From Streptomyces tuirus (GTDB taxonomy: Bacteria; Actinomycetota; Actinomycetes; Streptomycetales; Streptomycetaceae), in NCBI GenBank assembly GCA_018195615.1, contig JAGTPG010000002.1, positions 4,457,501 to 4,521,500 of the forward strand: a stretch of 64,000 bases of DNA, given 5' to 3'. Position numbers and translations under genes: made by a program. Each line of letters begins with the position of its first letter. The first letter of the stretch is position 1. The notes beneath the pieces were generated by a model. The model did no database searches and was not told where the DNA came from. It saw nothing but the letters and a program-made list of their open reading frames with translations. Below are positions 7,894-16,798 of the stretch, piece after piece.

Positions 7894-10091
7894 CTAGGCC
7901 AGGGCCCGGGCCAGATACGGATTCGCGGTGGCCCGGGCCGGAAGGCCGAGGGACGCGGTGGCGGCCGCGAGGGTCATGGCGTAGGAGTCGACGGCCCGGC
8001 GGACGTTGGGGGCGTCCAGGCCGGCGCCGGTCACCAGCCGGTCGAGGTCGACGTAGGCGGACCGGACGATCTCGACCCAGCGGTAGACCCGCCAGTCCCG
8101 ACGCCAGTCCCGGGTGTACTCACCGGGCAGGGTGTTCTCCCACTGCCGGAGCATGCGTTCCCGGATCTCCGGTCTGGTCGGGGTGAGGTGGAAATGCCGG
8201 ACCAGGTCGTACAGCGGGTCGCCGACCATCGCCATCTCCCAGTCGATGATGGTGAGGGCCAGACGGTCACGCTTGGAGTGGCGGACGAGGTTCCAGGGGT
8301 TGAGGTCCCCGTGCAACAGGACGTGCTCACGCGGGGTGACGCGGTGCCGGGCGAGGATCTCGCTCAACCGGTCGGCATCCGGCAGCCCGAGCGCCTTGGC
8401 CACCTGCTGCGACTCCTTCGGCAGTCCGCGCACCAGGTCGACCAGCTGCTGGCTGAGCCAGGTGTAGAAGTCCCACGGCCCGGTCAGCGGGTCGAGCCCG
8501 GCGTGGTCGACCCGGGTCAGCTCGCCGAGCTGGTACACGAGCCCGTCCGCCTCGTGCGGGAGCAGTCCGTTCACGGGATGGCTGGGGGCCGGTCGCTGTG
8601 CCGCGGTCCGACGTAGGTGTGGATGGCGAAGTCGTCCCCGCCGTGGCTTCTGCCCAGTGCCAGCACCCTCGGGGCCGTCACGTCGACGTCGGAGCGGGCG
8701 ATGGCGCGCAGCACGGCGTGCTCGCTGAGGTGACTGGGCTCGCGGCGGCAGAACGAGGCGATCCTGCGCCGCACCACCACGGGGAAGTCGATGTGCGGGA
8801 CGCGGACGACGGAGTTGAGGTGCGCGGTGCCCTTGAAGACCCGGCCGGCCGGAGCCGTGCCTTCGGCGACCAGGGCGTCGCGTACGGCCCGGTGCGGGAA
8901 GCAGGGGTCCTCCGGGACCCTCTTGTCGGGGATCCAGGTGAGGGTCGGGACCGGCCGGAAGCCGGTGGGCCGGCGGTGCCGGGAGGTCCGCCAGCGCAGC
9001 AGCACCCGCTCGATCTCCGTGTCGTCCGGGACCTTCGCGAGTCCGAGCGGCTCGGCGGCGGCGGTGAGCGCCCGGTGCACGGCGGCCGTGGCGGCCGTCA
9101 GGCTCCGGTCGTCGAGCCGGTCGTCCAGCGACTTGGCGGCACGCATCACGTCCGGATACACGGACTGGGCCCGCTCGAAGGCCACGTAGTGGCGCAGGTC
9201 CCTGGACAGGCCCTTGACCGCCGAGGGCCGGCACTCCTCCATCGCGACGGCCCAGGCCTGCCGCACCTCGTCCCACTGCGACGCGGGATAGCGCATCCGG
9301 ACCAGGTGGGTCGCGAGCTCGTGCAGCGGGTCTCCGTAGGTCGCGAGTTCCCAGTCGACGCAGGCGATCGAACCGTCGTCCGCGGCGACGATGAGGTTGT
9401 CGCGGTGCAGATCCGTGTGCAGCAGGCCGTACGGGCGGCGCGTCATCCCGGGGATCCGCTCGGCCAGTCTGTTCAGGGCGTCGGCCGGGACACCCAGAGC
9501 CTCGAACAACCCGCCGAACTCGGCCCAGTTGGGCTGCCGGACCTGCCGGTCGGTGAGCTGGGCCAGGGTGCGCAGGAAGCCACGGCTGTCCTTGTCGCCG
9601 CCCGTTCGCAGGACCGGCGTCGGCGGCAGGGTCTCCTTGCGGACCTGTGCCATGCGGGCGACCGTCCGCATCAGGGACGTGATCAGGTCGCTGCCGACCG
9701 GTTCGTCGTCCTTGTGGAGGCTGGAGAGCGGGACGCCCTCCACATAGCTGTGGACCGCTGAACCGTTCCGTCTGGCCAGGCACTCAGGTGCCTTGGGCAG
9801 CGCGCCGCTGATGGCCCGCAGCACGTCGGGCTCTTTCCAGGTCCGGATCACCACGGGCAGCACATCGAGGGCCCGTAGGCGCACTATCGCCGGGGTGCCC
9901 GTCTCCCGTCCCACGTACCGGGCCATGGGCTCGGTCAGGGGCAACACGAAGTTCCGGTTGTGATGACCGTCGTACATCACGCCGTCCGTCGTCGCCCGCC
10001 GCACGAACTCCCCGTAAGGATCGTGGGCGGGGGTCCTCCCGGGGGAGGTGGGGAAACCGGCTGCGGGGGCACCGGCTGGCTCCTGGATCAA
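7894..10091 (-). CDS. Tandem double APH-domain phosphotransferase (one frameshift)
   Basis: When one C is restored in the run at 8584-8588 this reads as a single protein of about 732 residues with two aminoglycoside-phosphotransferase/choline-kinase-like domains. Domain 1 has HTDLHRDNLIV with CVDWELATYGDP; domain 2 has HGDLNPWNLV with IIDWEMAMVGDP. Both keep the catalytic Asp and the metal-binding Asn and Asp, so both could be active. The start is uncertain: a TTG at 10091 gives the longest good-codon frame; a GTG about 30 codons later is possible. It lies downstream of the devA-like GntR gene and may be controlled by it. The substrate is unknown. Confidence 0.72.
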
Positions 10092-10097
10092 AGTGCG

Positions 10098-10123
10098 AGG
10101 CTCTGGAAAGTGTTGCAGAGCCT
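10098..10123. terminator. Hairpin AGGCTCTG-N10-CAGAGCCT
   Basis: A perfect 8-bp stem with a 10-base loop lies between the end of the GntR gene (10224) and the start of the double-kinase gene (10091). It could terminate the GntR transcript or act in the leader of the kinase gene. Confidence 0.45.
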
Positions 10124-10223
10124 AGCGCCGCACCGATGCCCGCACGACTCGAGTCCGGCGATCGATGGTCTCAATGAGGTAACCGTGACAGACGAGAACT
10201 CGCTGTTCGGGACAACGGCCGGT

Positions 10224-11101
10224 TCAGTCGTCCGTCGCCAGCAGATCCCACAGTGAGTCGAACCACCTCTGCTGGCTGGCCACCGAGGTCGATCCGGGGA
10301 GTCCGGATCCTCGTCTGTGACGTGATGCGTGAGGGTGGCACCGATGCCGAGCACGTCGAGCGCGTCGATCTCCTCGTCGGCGTCCTCGAGCAGAATGCTG
10401 CGCTCGACCACTTCGTACAGCCCGTACAACGCCTCCTCGCGGTGGGCCAGATAGAGCTTGAAGGCCGGGGTCAGGGGCGCCCTGCGCACCCGGACCTCGA
10501 CGGACGACACGAAGTCGTCCTCGCGCAGGTCGCGCAGGGTCCGCTTCAGGCTCCCCACGTACTGACGCGTGATCCGGTGCAGCCGCGCCTGGGCACGGCC
10601 GTCCGCGGGGTCCGTCCTGTTGCGCGGGTAGGGCAGTCGCAGCCCCTCGTCCGGCAGCAGCATCCGCAGCGAGATGCGCTCCGGCCGCACCTCTCCGGCC
10701 CGGATCCGCTCGGCTTGGAGCCGGATGTGCGCGTCGAGGGTCTCGGACGTCAGGGTGTACACGTCGAGCACGACGTCGGACCGCTCGAAGGCCCTCCCTA
10801 TGAAGGAGGCCAGCGTCTCCGGCCGCACGCGCGCTTCACCCCCGGCGCGAGCCATCTGCCCGGCCCGCTTCCCCACACGCGACCCGCTGCCCTGCCGGGT
10901 CTCGATCAACCCCTCGTCCCGCAGCCGGCGCAGCGCCCTCTGAACGGTGTCCCGGGACACCCCGAACTCGGCGGCCAGTGCCCGTTGCGCCGGCAGCAGC
11001 GCCCCCGGGGCGTACCTCCCGTCGGCCATGCCCGTCCGCAGAGCTGTCAGAACCCGCTCCAACGCCCTGCCACTCGCGTCCTCGTGACGTTCCTCGACCA
11101 C
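10224..11101 (-). CDS. GntR-family regulator, distant paralogue of DevA/DevE (one frameshift)
   Basis: A regulator of about 292 residues. The N-terminal GntR winged helix (PAQRALAAEFGVSRDTVQRALRRL) is followed by the same long effector domain as in DevA and DevE: RxLLPDEGL aligns with their VLVPSRDIEL, and the C-terminus RWFDSLWDLLA matches their KWFDALWETI. The C-terminal match appears only after restoring one base in the G run at 10296-10299, which moves the stop to 10224. The GTG at 11101 is chosen because upstream codons resemble promoter DNA. A divergent small membrane gene and an inverted repeat lie upstream. Confidence 0.8.
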
Positions 11102-11158
11102 ACGCCGACCGTACCTCCCCGCACCCGGATACAAACCACTTCCAGTCAAGTGACCAGC

Positions 11159-11240
11159 CCAACTGGACCAGAAGTTAAGGGATCTACCAGTCCGGGAAAA
11201 ACCAATATAGGTCAACCAGGCCAATTAGCAGTCCAGTTGG
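11159..11240. promoter_or_regulatory. Operator half-sites CCAACTGGAC and GTCCAGTTGG
   Basis: The 10-mer at 11159-11168 is the exact reverse complement of the 10-mer at 11231-11240. They flank the divergent promoter region between the GntR gene and the small membrane gene. The core CCAACT/AGTTGG is the same half-site found in the devA and devE palindromes. Confidence 0.5.
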
Positions 11241-11271
11241 CCGGTCCATAGCAACCGAACGGGGTGGGCAG

Positions 11272-11667
11272 ATGATCGTGCTGGAGCTGACGGGGGTGGC
11301 CGTCCAGTTCGCCGTGGCACACCTGGTGGAAGCGCGGTACGGCCCTGTGGGCCTGGCGCTGCTGGTCACGGGATCGACGCTGATCCTGTTGCGCGCGTAC
11401 GTACGGCAGGTGCACCCCTTCTGCTGGGTGCTCCTCTTCGTCACCGTCCTGATGATCCAGGGCTGCGAGCCCGGTCGTGGCTCAGCTCATGGCCTTCAGG
11501 GCGGCCAGGACTTCCTCCATGGAGCGCACGATGTGCGACGGCTTGACTCCGGCGGCCACCAGCAGATCCAGCTTGCGCTGGTTGCGGGCATAGCCGAGGA
11601 AGGGGACGTCCAGCTTCTGCGCGGCCTCGTAGTCCGTCCTGGCGTCGCCGAGCATGAGGGCGTGTGA
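11272..11667 (+). CDS. Small membrane protein, related to the one beside devA; 3' end uncertain
   Basis: Starting at ATG 11272 (GGGGTGGG upstream), the first 65 residues form two hydrophobic segments (about 5-19 and 24-62) around the motif HLVEARYGPVGL, which matches QLVEWKYGPAGI of the 62-residue protein at 13238. Past about residue 65 (11466) the frame stays open to 11667, but there it is antisense to devB and looks non-coding, so the true stop was probably lost to a base error near 11470. It is divergent from the GntR gene, exactly as the other copy is from devA. The function is unknown. Confidence 0.55.
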   Translation: MIVLELTGVAVQFAVAHLVEARYGPVGLALLVTGSTLILLRAYVRQVHPFCWVLLFVTVLMIQGCEPGRGSAHGLQGGQDFLHGAHDVRRLDSGGHQQIQLALVAGIAEEGDVQLLRGLVVRPGVAEHEGV

Positions 11668-12222
11668 CGGGTCCGCTCCCAGCGCCTTCAGGGCCTGGGA
11701 CAGGCAGTGCGGGTCGGGCTTCATCTGGTCGAGGTCCTTGGTGCGCCCGTAGACGTAGGGGAAGCACGACTTGAGTCCCCGGCTCTCGACGTATGCCGTC
11801 GCCGCGAGCGCCGAGTTGTTCGTGGTGATCGCGAACCTGGCACCCAGGGCCGACCATGTCCTGATGAGCGGATCCACGTACGGCGTGGGCATCGCGCTGG
11901 GAACGGCGATCAGTTCCTGCTGGGTGAGCCACTCCTCCAGCAGGGCGATCAGGTCGCTCTCCGGGTGCCGCTCGTTGACGCCGAGCAGCACCGCCTGCGG
12001 GTCCGGGTCAAGGCGTTCCTCCTCTCTCAGCAGCCCGCCCAGCCCGCGTTCCTGTATCAGGTTCACCAGCTCCCTGGCCACGTCGACCGCGGGGTGGCCG
12101 GCGAACAGCCGGCAGATCGGCCCGTCGAGATCCCAGAGGACGTAACGAACAGGAGTGAGCAGTTTCCGCAGTTCCTCGGTCGGTGCCGTCGTCGCACCAG
12201 TCCGCGTCGTATCAGAAGTCAC
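11482..12222 (-). CDS. devB: HAD-superfamily phosphatase DevB
   Basis: A 246-residue haloacid-dehalogenase hydrolase: motif I VLWDLDGPIC with the nucleophile and acid Asp pair, motif II ITTNNSA, motif III Lys in KPDPHC and motif IV MLGDARTDYEAA. It starts at GTG 12222, whose G is shared with the TAG stop of devA (TAGTG), implying translational coupling. In S. coelicolor devA-devB (SCO4190-4191) form an operon and devB is described as a phosphatase/hydrolase; the match here rests on order, overlap and motifs. The substrate is unknown. Confidence 0.85.
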   Translation of the reverse strand: MTSDTTRTGATTAPTEELRKLLTPVRYVLWDLDGPICRLFAGHPAVDVARELVNLIQERGLGGLLREEERLDPDPQAVLLGVNERHPESDLIALLEEWLTQQELIAVPSAMPTPYVDPLIRTWSALGARFAITTNNSALAATAYVESRGLKSCFPYVYGRTKDLDQMKPDPHCLSQALKALGADPSHALMLGDARTDYEAAQKLDVPFLGYARNQRKLDLLVAAGVKPSHIVRSMEEVLAALKAMS

Positions 12223-13093
12223 TAGGAGAGTGTCAGGTCCGACGTGATGGTTTCCCAGAGGGCGTCGAACCACTTCTGTGATTCCTTCACGAACGCCGCG
12301 TCCCGCTGACCCGCCCGTTTCACGAAGGAGAAGAGAAGCGACTGGGACCCCAGGACGTCGTACATGTCCAGGGTCTGGCTGCCCCACTCCTCCTCGCGCC
12401 TGGTCAGCATGTAGTAGCCGATCAGCGCCTCCTCCTGGTTGAGGAGGTACAGCTTCACCGGCGGTGTGAAGGGCAGGGCGCGGAACCGCACGTGCACATC
12501 GATGCCGTGCGTGGAGCGCAGGGCCAGCAGGTTGTGCTGGAGCACCTGACCCTGGGCGTTGCGCATGGCCAGCCAGCGCTGATGGACGGGGTTGTCGTCG
12601 CCGTGGGCCTCCACGGGGACGGGGAAGGCCAGTTCGATGTCCCGGGAGGGGACGAGGATGCGGACGTCGATCGCCTCGGGACGGATCCGGCCCTCGTGGA
12701 TCAGCCGGAGCGGCTCGCCGATCGCGACCATGAGGGTTTCGGCGGTGTGGCAGACCACGTCCACCCGCACGCGCCGTGCCGAGAACGCCTCCGTCAGCCG
12801 GGGCGCCAGCCCCACCATCGTCGGCTGGGGCTCCCCCGTGCCGGCGTCGGCGTCGCGATCCGCGGCGGGCTGCCCTTGCTGACGTTGGTGAGGAGGCCGT
12901 CCTCCTGCAGTGCCCGCAGGGCCTGGCGTACGGTGCCGCGTTCCACGCCGAACTCCTCCGCGAGTTCGGCCTGGGTGGGCAGGCGGTCCCCTGGCTTGAG
13001 CTCGCCGGCGCGGATGCGTTCCCGCAGGCTGTCGGCGATCTCCTGGGGCGAGAACCTTCTGCTGCCGTTCACTGCCACGTTCTCCTGGGTCAC
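12222..13093 (-). CDS. devA: GntR-family developmental regulator DevA (one frameshift)
   Basis: A regulator of about 290 residues with a GntR winged helix (TQAELAEEFGVERGTVRQALRALQ, about 45-68) and a C-terminal domain containing VRILVPSRDIELAFPVPVE and FKESQ-like QKWFDALWETITSD at the end. The frame breaks in the C run at 12833-12837; one restored base gives the alignment to DevE without gap. GTG 13093 is chosen because DevE has an equally spaced start (both V-x-x-E-x-x-x-VNG). In S. coelicolor devA is needed for aerial development and represses itself. The palindrome at 13181-13195 is the probable operator. Confidence 0.85.
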
Positions 13094-13180
13094 GACCAAA
13101 CGCTACAACTTTGATCCATCTGGCGGGAGTTGTTCGAAAGTTGTTTATGACTGACAGCCAAGTGGGGACAACTAAATCAG

Positions 13181-13195
13181 AGTTGGTTGCCAACT
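13181..13195. promoter_or_regulatory. devA palindrome AGTTGGTTGCCAACT
   Basis: A 15-bp palindrome (6-bp arms) beginning 88 bp before the devA start and 43 bp before the small membrane gene. Additional half-sites (AGTTGT, ACAACT, AGTTGG) surround it. The devE leader contains the same palindrome at the same distance. Confidence 0.65.
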
Positions 13196-13237
13196 TTCCA
13201 GAGTTGGTGGAAGTTTTGCTTCCGAAGGGGGAACGCC

Positions 13238-13426
13238 ATGCCCGCCCTCGCTCTCCTCTCCGCCGCCTTCGTCGTCGTCTTCGAGCAGCTCGTCGAGTGG
13301 AAGTACGGTCCGGCCGGCATCGTCGGCCTGCTCCTTCTCACCGTGGGCATCAAGGCCAAGAGCCCGGCCGTCAGCTCGGCGGGAGCCGTCGTGCTCGCAC
13401 TGCTGATGACGGGCCCCGCCCTATGA
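13238..13426 (+). CDS. 62-residue membrane protein between devE and devA
   Basis: A short protein made of two hydrophobic helices (about 2-17 and 25-60, broken near KAKSP) joined by the conserved linker EQLVEWKYGPAGI. A good ribosome site (GAAGGGGG) lies 6 bases before the ATG. It is divergent from devA and shares its control region; it converges on devE. A related protein stands beside the third GntR paralogue at 11272, so the GntR plus mini-membrane-protein pairing is repeated. No function is known. Confidence 0.75.
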   Translation: MPALALLSAAFVVVFEQLVEWKYGPAGIVGLLLLTVGIKAKSPAVSSAGAVVLALLMTGPAL

Positions 13427-13464
13427 GTCACCGCCCCGCCCCGGACCAACCACTGTGGGAGACG

Positions 13465-14367
13465 TCAGCTCGTGAGCACCAGCTCCGAACTGATCGTCTC
13501 CCACAGTGCGTTGAACCACAGGTGCGACTGCTCCACGAACGTCGTGTCGCGCAGGCCGGGCCCCTGCCGGAAGGAGAACAGCATCGACTGCGTGCCCTGC
13601 GCGTCGTACATCTCCATCTGCTCGTGGTCGATCTCGGCCTCCCGGCGCGTCAGCGTGTAGTACGCGAACAGCGCCTCGGTGTTGTTGAGCAGGTACAGCT
13701 TCACGGGCGGGGTGAAGGGCAGCGCGCGGAACGTGACCTGTACGTCGATGCCGTGCGTGGCGCGCAGGGCCAGCAGGTTGTGCTGGAGCACCTGCCCCTG
13801 GGCGTTGCGCATCGCCAGCCAGCGCTCGTGCACCCAGTCGTCGCGACGCCCCACGACCGGCACCGGGAAGGCGAGGTCGATGTCCCGGCTCGGCAGCAGG
13901 ACGCGGACGTCGACCTTGGCCGGTTTCAGCCGTCCGGCGTGGATCTGGCGCAGCGGCTCACCGATGGCGAGCGTGAGGGAGATCGAGGTCAGGCACACGG
14001 CGTCGATCTCGACGTGCTCGGCCGCGAACGCCGCCGCGATCCGGGGCGCGAGGGCCACCGTCGTGGGCAGCGGCGGGGCTTCCGGGCCGGTCAGCGCCCT
14101 GGCTGGGTCGGGGGCGACGGTCGCCGGGGCGCCCTTGGAGACATTGGTGAGCAGCCCCTCGGACTGCAGGACGCGCAGCGCCTGGCGCACGACACCGCGC
14201 TCGACCCCGAACTCGTGGGCCAGCTGGGCCTGGGTGGGCATGCGCTCACCCGGCCGCAGCTCTCCTGACCTGATCCGGGCGCGCAGCTCGTCGGCCACCT
14301 CGTGATGTGTTCGCTGTGGCCGCTGCGACCTCTTCCGCCCATTGACGGAGGCGTGTTCCGGGTCCAC
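13465..14367 (-). CDS. devE: GntR-family regulator DevE, DevA paralogue
   Basis: A 300-residue intact regulator, about 60 % identical by eye to DevA over its length: HTH TQAQLAHEFGVERGVVRQALRVLQ, middle WLAMRNAQGQVLQHNLLAL (identical in both), FRALPFTPPVKLYLLN and the end FNALWETISSEL. GTG 14367 is chosen by comparison with DevA. It corresponds to devE (SCO4188) of S. coelicolor by position. Its leader carries the palindrome at 14455-14469. No small membrane gene is found on its upstream side. Confidence 0.85.
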   Translation of the reverse strand: MDPEHASVNGRKRSQRPQRTHHEVADELRARIRSGELRPGERMPTQAQLAHEFGVERGVVRQALRVLQSEGLLTNVSKGAPATVAPDPARALTGPEAPPLPTTVALAPRIAAAFAAEHVEIDAVCLTSISLTLAIGEPLRQIHAGRLKPAKVDVRVLLPSRDIDLAFPVPVVGRRDDWVHERWLAMRNAQGQVLQHNLLALRATHGIDVQVTFRALPFTPPVKLYLLNNTEALFAYYTLTRREAEIDHEQMEMYDAQGTQSMLFSFRQGPGLRDTTFVEQSHLWFNALWETISSELVLTS

Positions 14368-14454
14368 AAAGGAACGGTACAACTTCCCGCCATCTTTCGG
14401 CAGTTCAGGGAAAGGTGGTTATGAGACGCTTCCAAGCGGAGATAAGTACAGAGA

Positions 14455-14469
14455 AGTTGGTCGCCAACT
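14455..14469. promoter_or_regulatory. devE palindrome AGTTGGTCGCCAACT
   Basis: The same 15-bp palindrome as before devA, again starting 88 bp upstream of the GTG. The whole leader aligns with the devA leader without gaps (shared TACAACTT, CCATCT, TTATGA blocks), so gene and promoter were duplicated together. Nothing else is recognisable between 14470 and 14617. Confidence 0.65.
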
Positions 14470-14617
14470 TGAGCGACCTGGTCAGACCTCCAGGGGGTTG
14501 GCCAGCCAGTTCGGGGGCTCCCTTCCGGAGGGGAGCCGGGAGCCCCGCCGCACGACCACCACAACCGAACAGCTCGCTACGGATGCGGGTCCCTGTCCAC
14601 CGGCAGAAGGGAGCGGC

Positions 14618-15880
14618 TCAGAACATGTCCGGGCACCACGGCCGCCTGGACGTACGCAGCAGGGCGTCGGCCTTCCGGGCGGCGCCCGCTCGTTCTTCCC
14701 GCACCCGCCCCAGCGCCGCCAGCCGCACCGCCGACTCGTCCCCGAGCCACAGCGCCCCCAGGTCGCCCAGCCCCACCGTGATGTCCGCGCTCTCGGTGGT
14801 CTGCGTACAGGACGCCCCGTCGGCAGCGGCCTGAAGCCGGTAGCGCCCGCCGGTCAGACCGTCCACGCCGGCGACGTCCAGCACCAGCGTCCCCTCCCCC
14901 TCGTACGTCCGCGCCTGAAGGGCCCGTTCGACGTCCAGGATCCGCACCCACAGCCAGTCCGCCAGCGACGTGATCCTGGCGGCCCGCGGATCCGGCAGGA
15001 AGAACGGCAGCAGATCGTCGGGCGCCCGCCAGCCGCTCTTCACCTTCACGACCCAGTCGATCGAGCAGAGGTAGTGCCACAGGGCGCGCTCCGCGGCCGG
15101 CGTCACGCCGGACAGCCACTTCACGGTCGCCGTGTTCAACGGCTGCTTGGCGTCTCCCCAGTTGTCGTCCACCTCGTACGCGGCCATGCCCTCGACCTCG
15201 CCGGACGCCGAGCGGTACACGGCGAAGAACGGCGGCTTCCACGCCGGATCGAACCGCACGGCGCCGGTGGCCAGCTGCCACCACAGCTCATCGCGGTCGA
15301 TGGCGCCGGGCTGGACACCGCGCAGCCGCTCGTGCAGTTCGGGGCCGAGCTTGCGGATCTCCTCGCAGTCCACCAGGTCGACCCGCCCGCCGTCCGCCGG
15401 ACCCGCCCAGCGCGCGTCCAGGCCGGCGCGCGGCACGTCGACCGTCCACTCCGACGTCCAGGTCGCCGGCCCGAAGCCGTACCGGCCGTAGATCGGGTAC
15501 TCGGCGGCGATCAGCGTCGCCACGACGTCCCCGCGCTCCTTGGCGGCCGCCAGGTCCTGCGCCATCATCCGGCTGAGCAGCCCGCGGCGGCGGTGCGTCG
15601 CGGTGACCGTGACGCCCGAGACGGCGTCGGCCGGGACGCTCGCCCCGCCCACGGCCGTGAGCCGCTGGTCGAAGGACCGGAAGGTCGCCACACACCGGCC
15701 GCCGTCGAAGGCACCCAGGTAGCGGCCCGGGACGAACTGCCGGCGACGCCCCTCGCGCTCCTCGTCGGGTATCTCGGACGCGCGCAGGAAGCCGGTGCCC
15801 ACGGCACGCAGCCAGTCGTCGAACTCGTCTTCGGTGATCGGACGTACGTCGATGCTGTCGGCTCGGGAGGTGGGGGTCAT
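14618..15880 (-). CDS. Eis-like GNAT N-acetyltransferase
   Basis: A 420-residue Eis-family acetyltransferase: N-terminal GNAT domain with the acetyl-CoA loop THRRRGLLSRMM (about 95-106) and IYGRYGFGPAT, a second GNAT-like domain, and a C-terminal sterol-carrier-like domain ending in WCPDMF. In Eis the terminal carboxylate acts as general base, and the aromatic C-terminus here fits. Mycobacterial Eis acetylates aminoglycosides at several amines; the target here is unknown. It stands alone between devE and rsiG. Confidence 0.85.
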   Translation of the reverse strand: MTPTSRADSIDVRPITEDEFDDWLRAVGTGFLRASEIPDEEREGRRRQFVPGRYLGAFDGGRCVATFRSFDQRLTAVGGASVPADAVSGVTVTATHRRRGLLSRMMAQDLAAAKERGDVVATLIAAEYPIYGRYGFGPATWTSEWTVDVPRAGLDARWAGPADGGRVDLVDCEEIRKLGPELHERLRGVQPGAIDRDELWWQLATGAVRFDPAWKPPFFAVYRSASGEVEGMAAYEVDDNWGDAKQPLNTATVKWLSGVTPAAERALWHYLCSIDWVVKVKSGWRAPDDLLPFFLPDPRAARITSLADWLWVRILDVERALQARTYEGEGTLVLDVAGVDGLTGGRYRLQAAADGASCTQTTESADITVGLGDLGALWLGDESAVRLAALGRVREERAGAARKADALLRTSRRPWCPDMF

Positions 15881-15954
15881 GGCCTCACGCTAGGCCGCGG
15901 GCCGGTCGGTGTCGCGTAAATATCCGACCGGCCCTCCCCGGGCCCCGGGACGGC

Positions 15955-16587
15955 TCACACCAGCAGGTCGTCGACCTGCGCCTCGCCCTCGCGGTAGCGG
16001 CGCGCGATCTCCGCGCCGCACTCGTCGGCCGTACGCTGGAGCCGCTGCCTGCGCCGGGAGACCTGCTGTTCGTAGCGCACCAGCCGCACCATCGCCGCGT
16101 TCAGCTCGGCGTCCGTGCGCGCCTCGAGGTCGGACAGCTCGACCTCGGAGAGCATCTCGGCGGCCAGCCGCCGGTACTCCTCGCCCCGCGGTGTGCCCAG
16201 GGTGAGATGGCGTGCGGAGGAGCGGTTGCGGGCGGGGGCGTCCCGCAGGATCTCCGCCAGCCGCTCCACCACGGACGCCTCCGGGGGCGCGGCGACGGGG
16301 GCCGGGCCCGCCGGAGCCCGCCGGGTCAGTTCCGCCCGCAGGATGTCGATCCGCCCCTGGAGCAGCCGCCGTACGTAACTGAGGTCGGCCTCGTCACGCT
16401 GGGCCTCGCGGCGCAGGGTGCGCAGCGCGGGCAGGTTCAGCGCGGGCAGCTCGTCCCCGGGCGCGTCCGAGGGCAGCCGCGGGCTGTCCGTGCGCTGTGT
16501 CGGCGGCCGGTGGTACTCCGACGTGCCGATCCCCGTGTATGCCGACCAGACAGCCCCCGACTGCTGCCCGGTGCTTGATGTGCTCAT
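15955..16587 (-). CDS. rsiG: RsiG, c-di-GMP-dependent anti-sigma factor for WhiG
   Basis: A 210-residue mostly helical protein. Two copies of the c-di-GMP-binding signature E-x3-S-x2-R-x3-Q-x3-D are exact: E66-S70-R73-Q77-D81 (EADLSYVRRLLQGRID) and E173-S177-R180-Q184-D188 (EQQVSRRRQRLQRTAD), one in each arm of the predicted antiparallel coiled coil. In S. venezuelae RsiG loaded with c-di-GMP sequesters the sporulation sigma factor WhiG. The N-terminal 45 residues are disordered. It is monocistronic and unlinked to whiG, as known elsewhere. Start ATG 16587. Confidence 0.93.
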   Translation of the reverse strand: MSTSSTGQQSGAVWSAYTGIGTSEYHRPPTQRTDSPRLPSDAPGDELPALNLPALRTLRREAQRDEADLSYVRRLLQGRIDILRAELTRRAPAGPAPVAAPPEASVVERLAEILRDAPARNRSSARHLTLGTPRGEEYRRLAAEMLSEVELSDLEARTDAELNAAMVRLVRYEQQVSRRRQRLQRTADECGAEIARRYREGEAQVDDLLV

Positions 16588-16798
16588 GTGCCTCAACCGT
16601 CCCCTCGACCGGTGTGTGAATGCATCGTGCCACCCCAAGTGGCCGCTATGGGAACGAGTGCCCCCGATAGACCCCGGATGGGCGGTATAGCAGCAAAATA
16701 CGGTCGAGCACGGCCTGTTGGCGCCCGGCGCAAACCACCCGTTCGGGCCATGCGCGAACCGCCCGGGCCGCGCTTTCACCACCCTGCATGATGGACGT

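Noticed and set aside
10224..14367. GntR regulators as plasmid KorSA-type transfer repressors with small spread proteins
   Set aside because: No traB, integrase or replication gene is nearby, and order with the overlapping HAD phosphatase matches the chromosomal dev locus.
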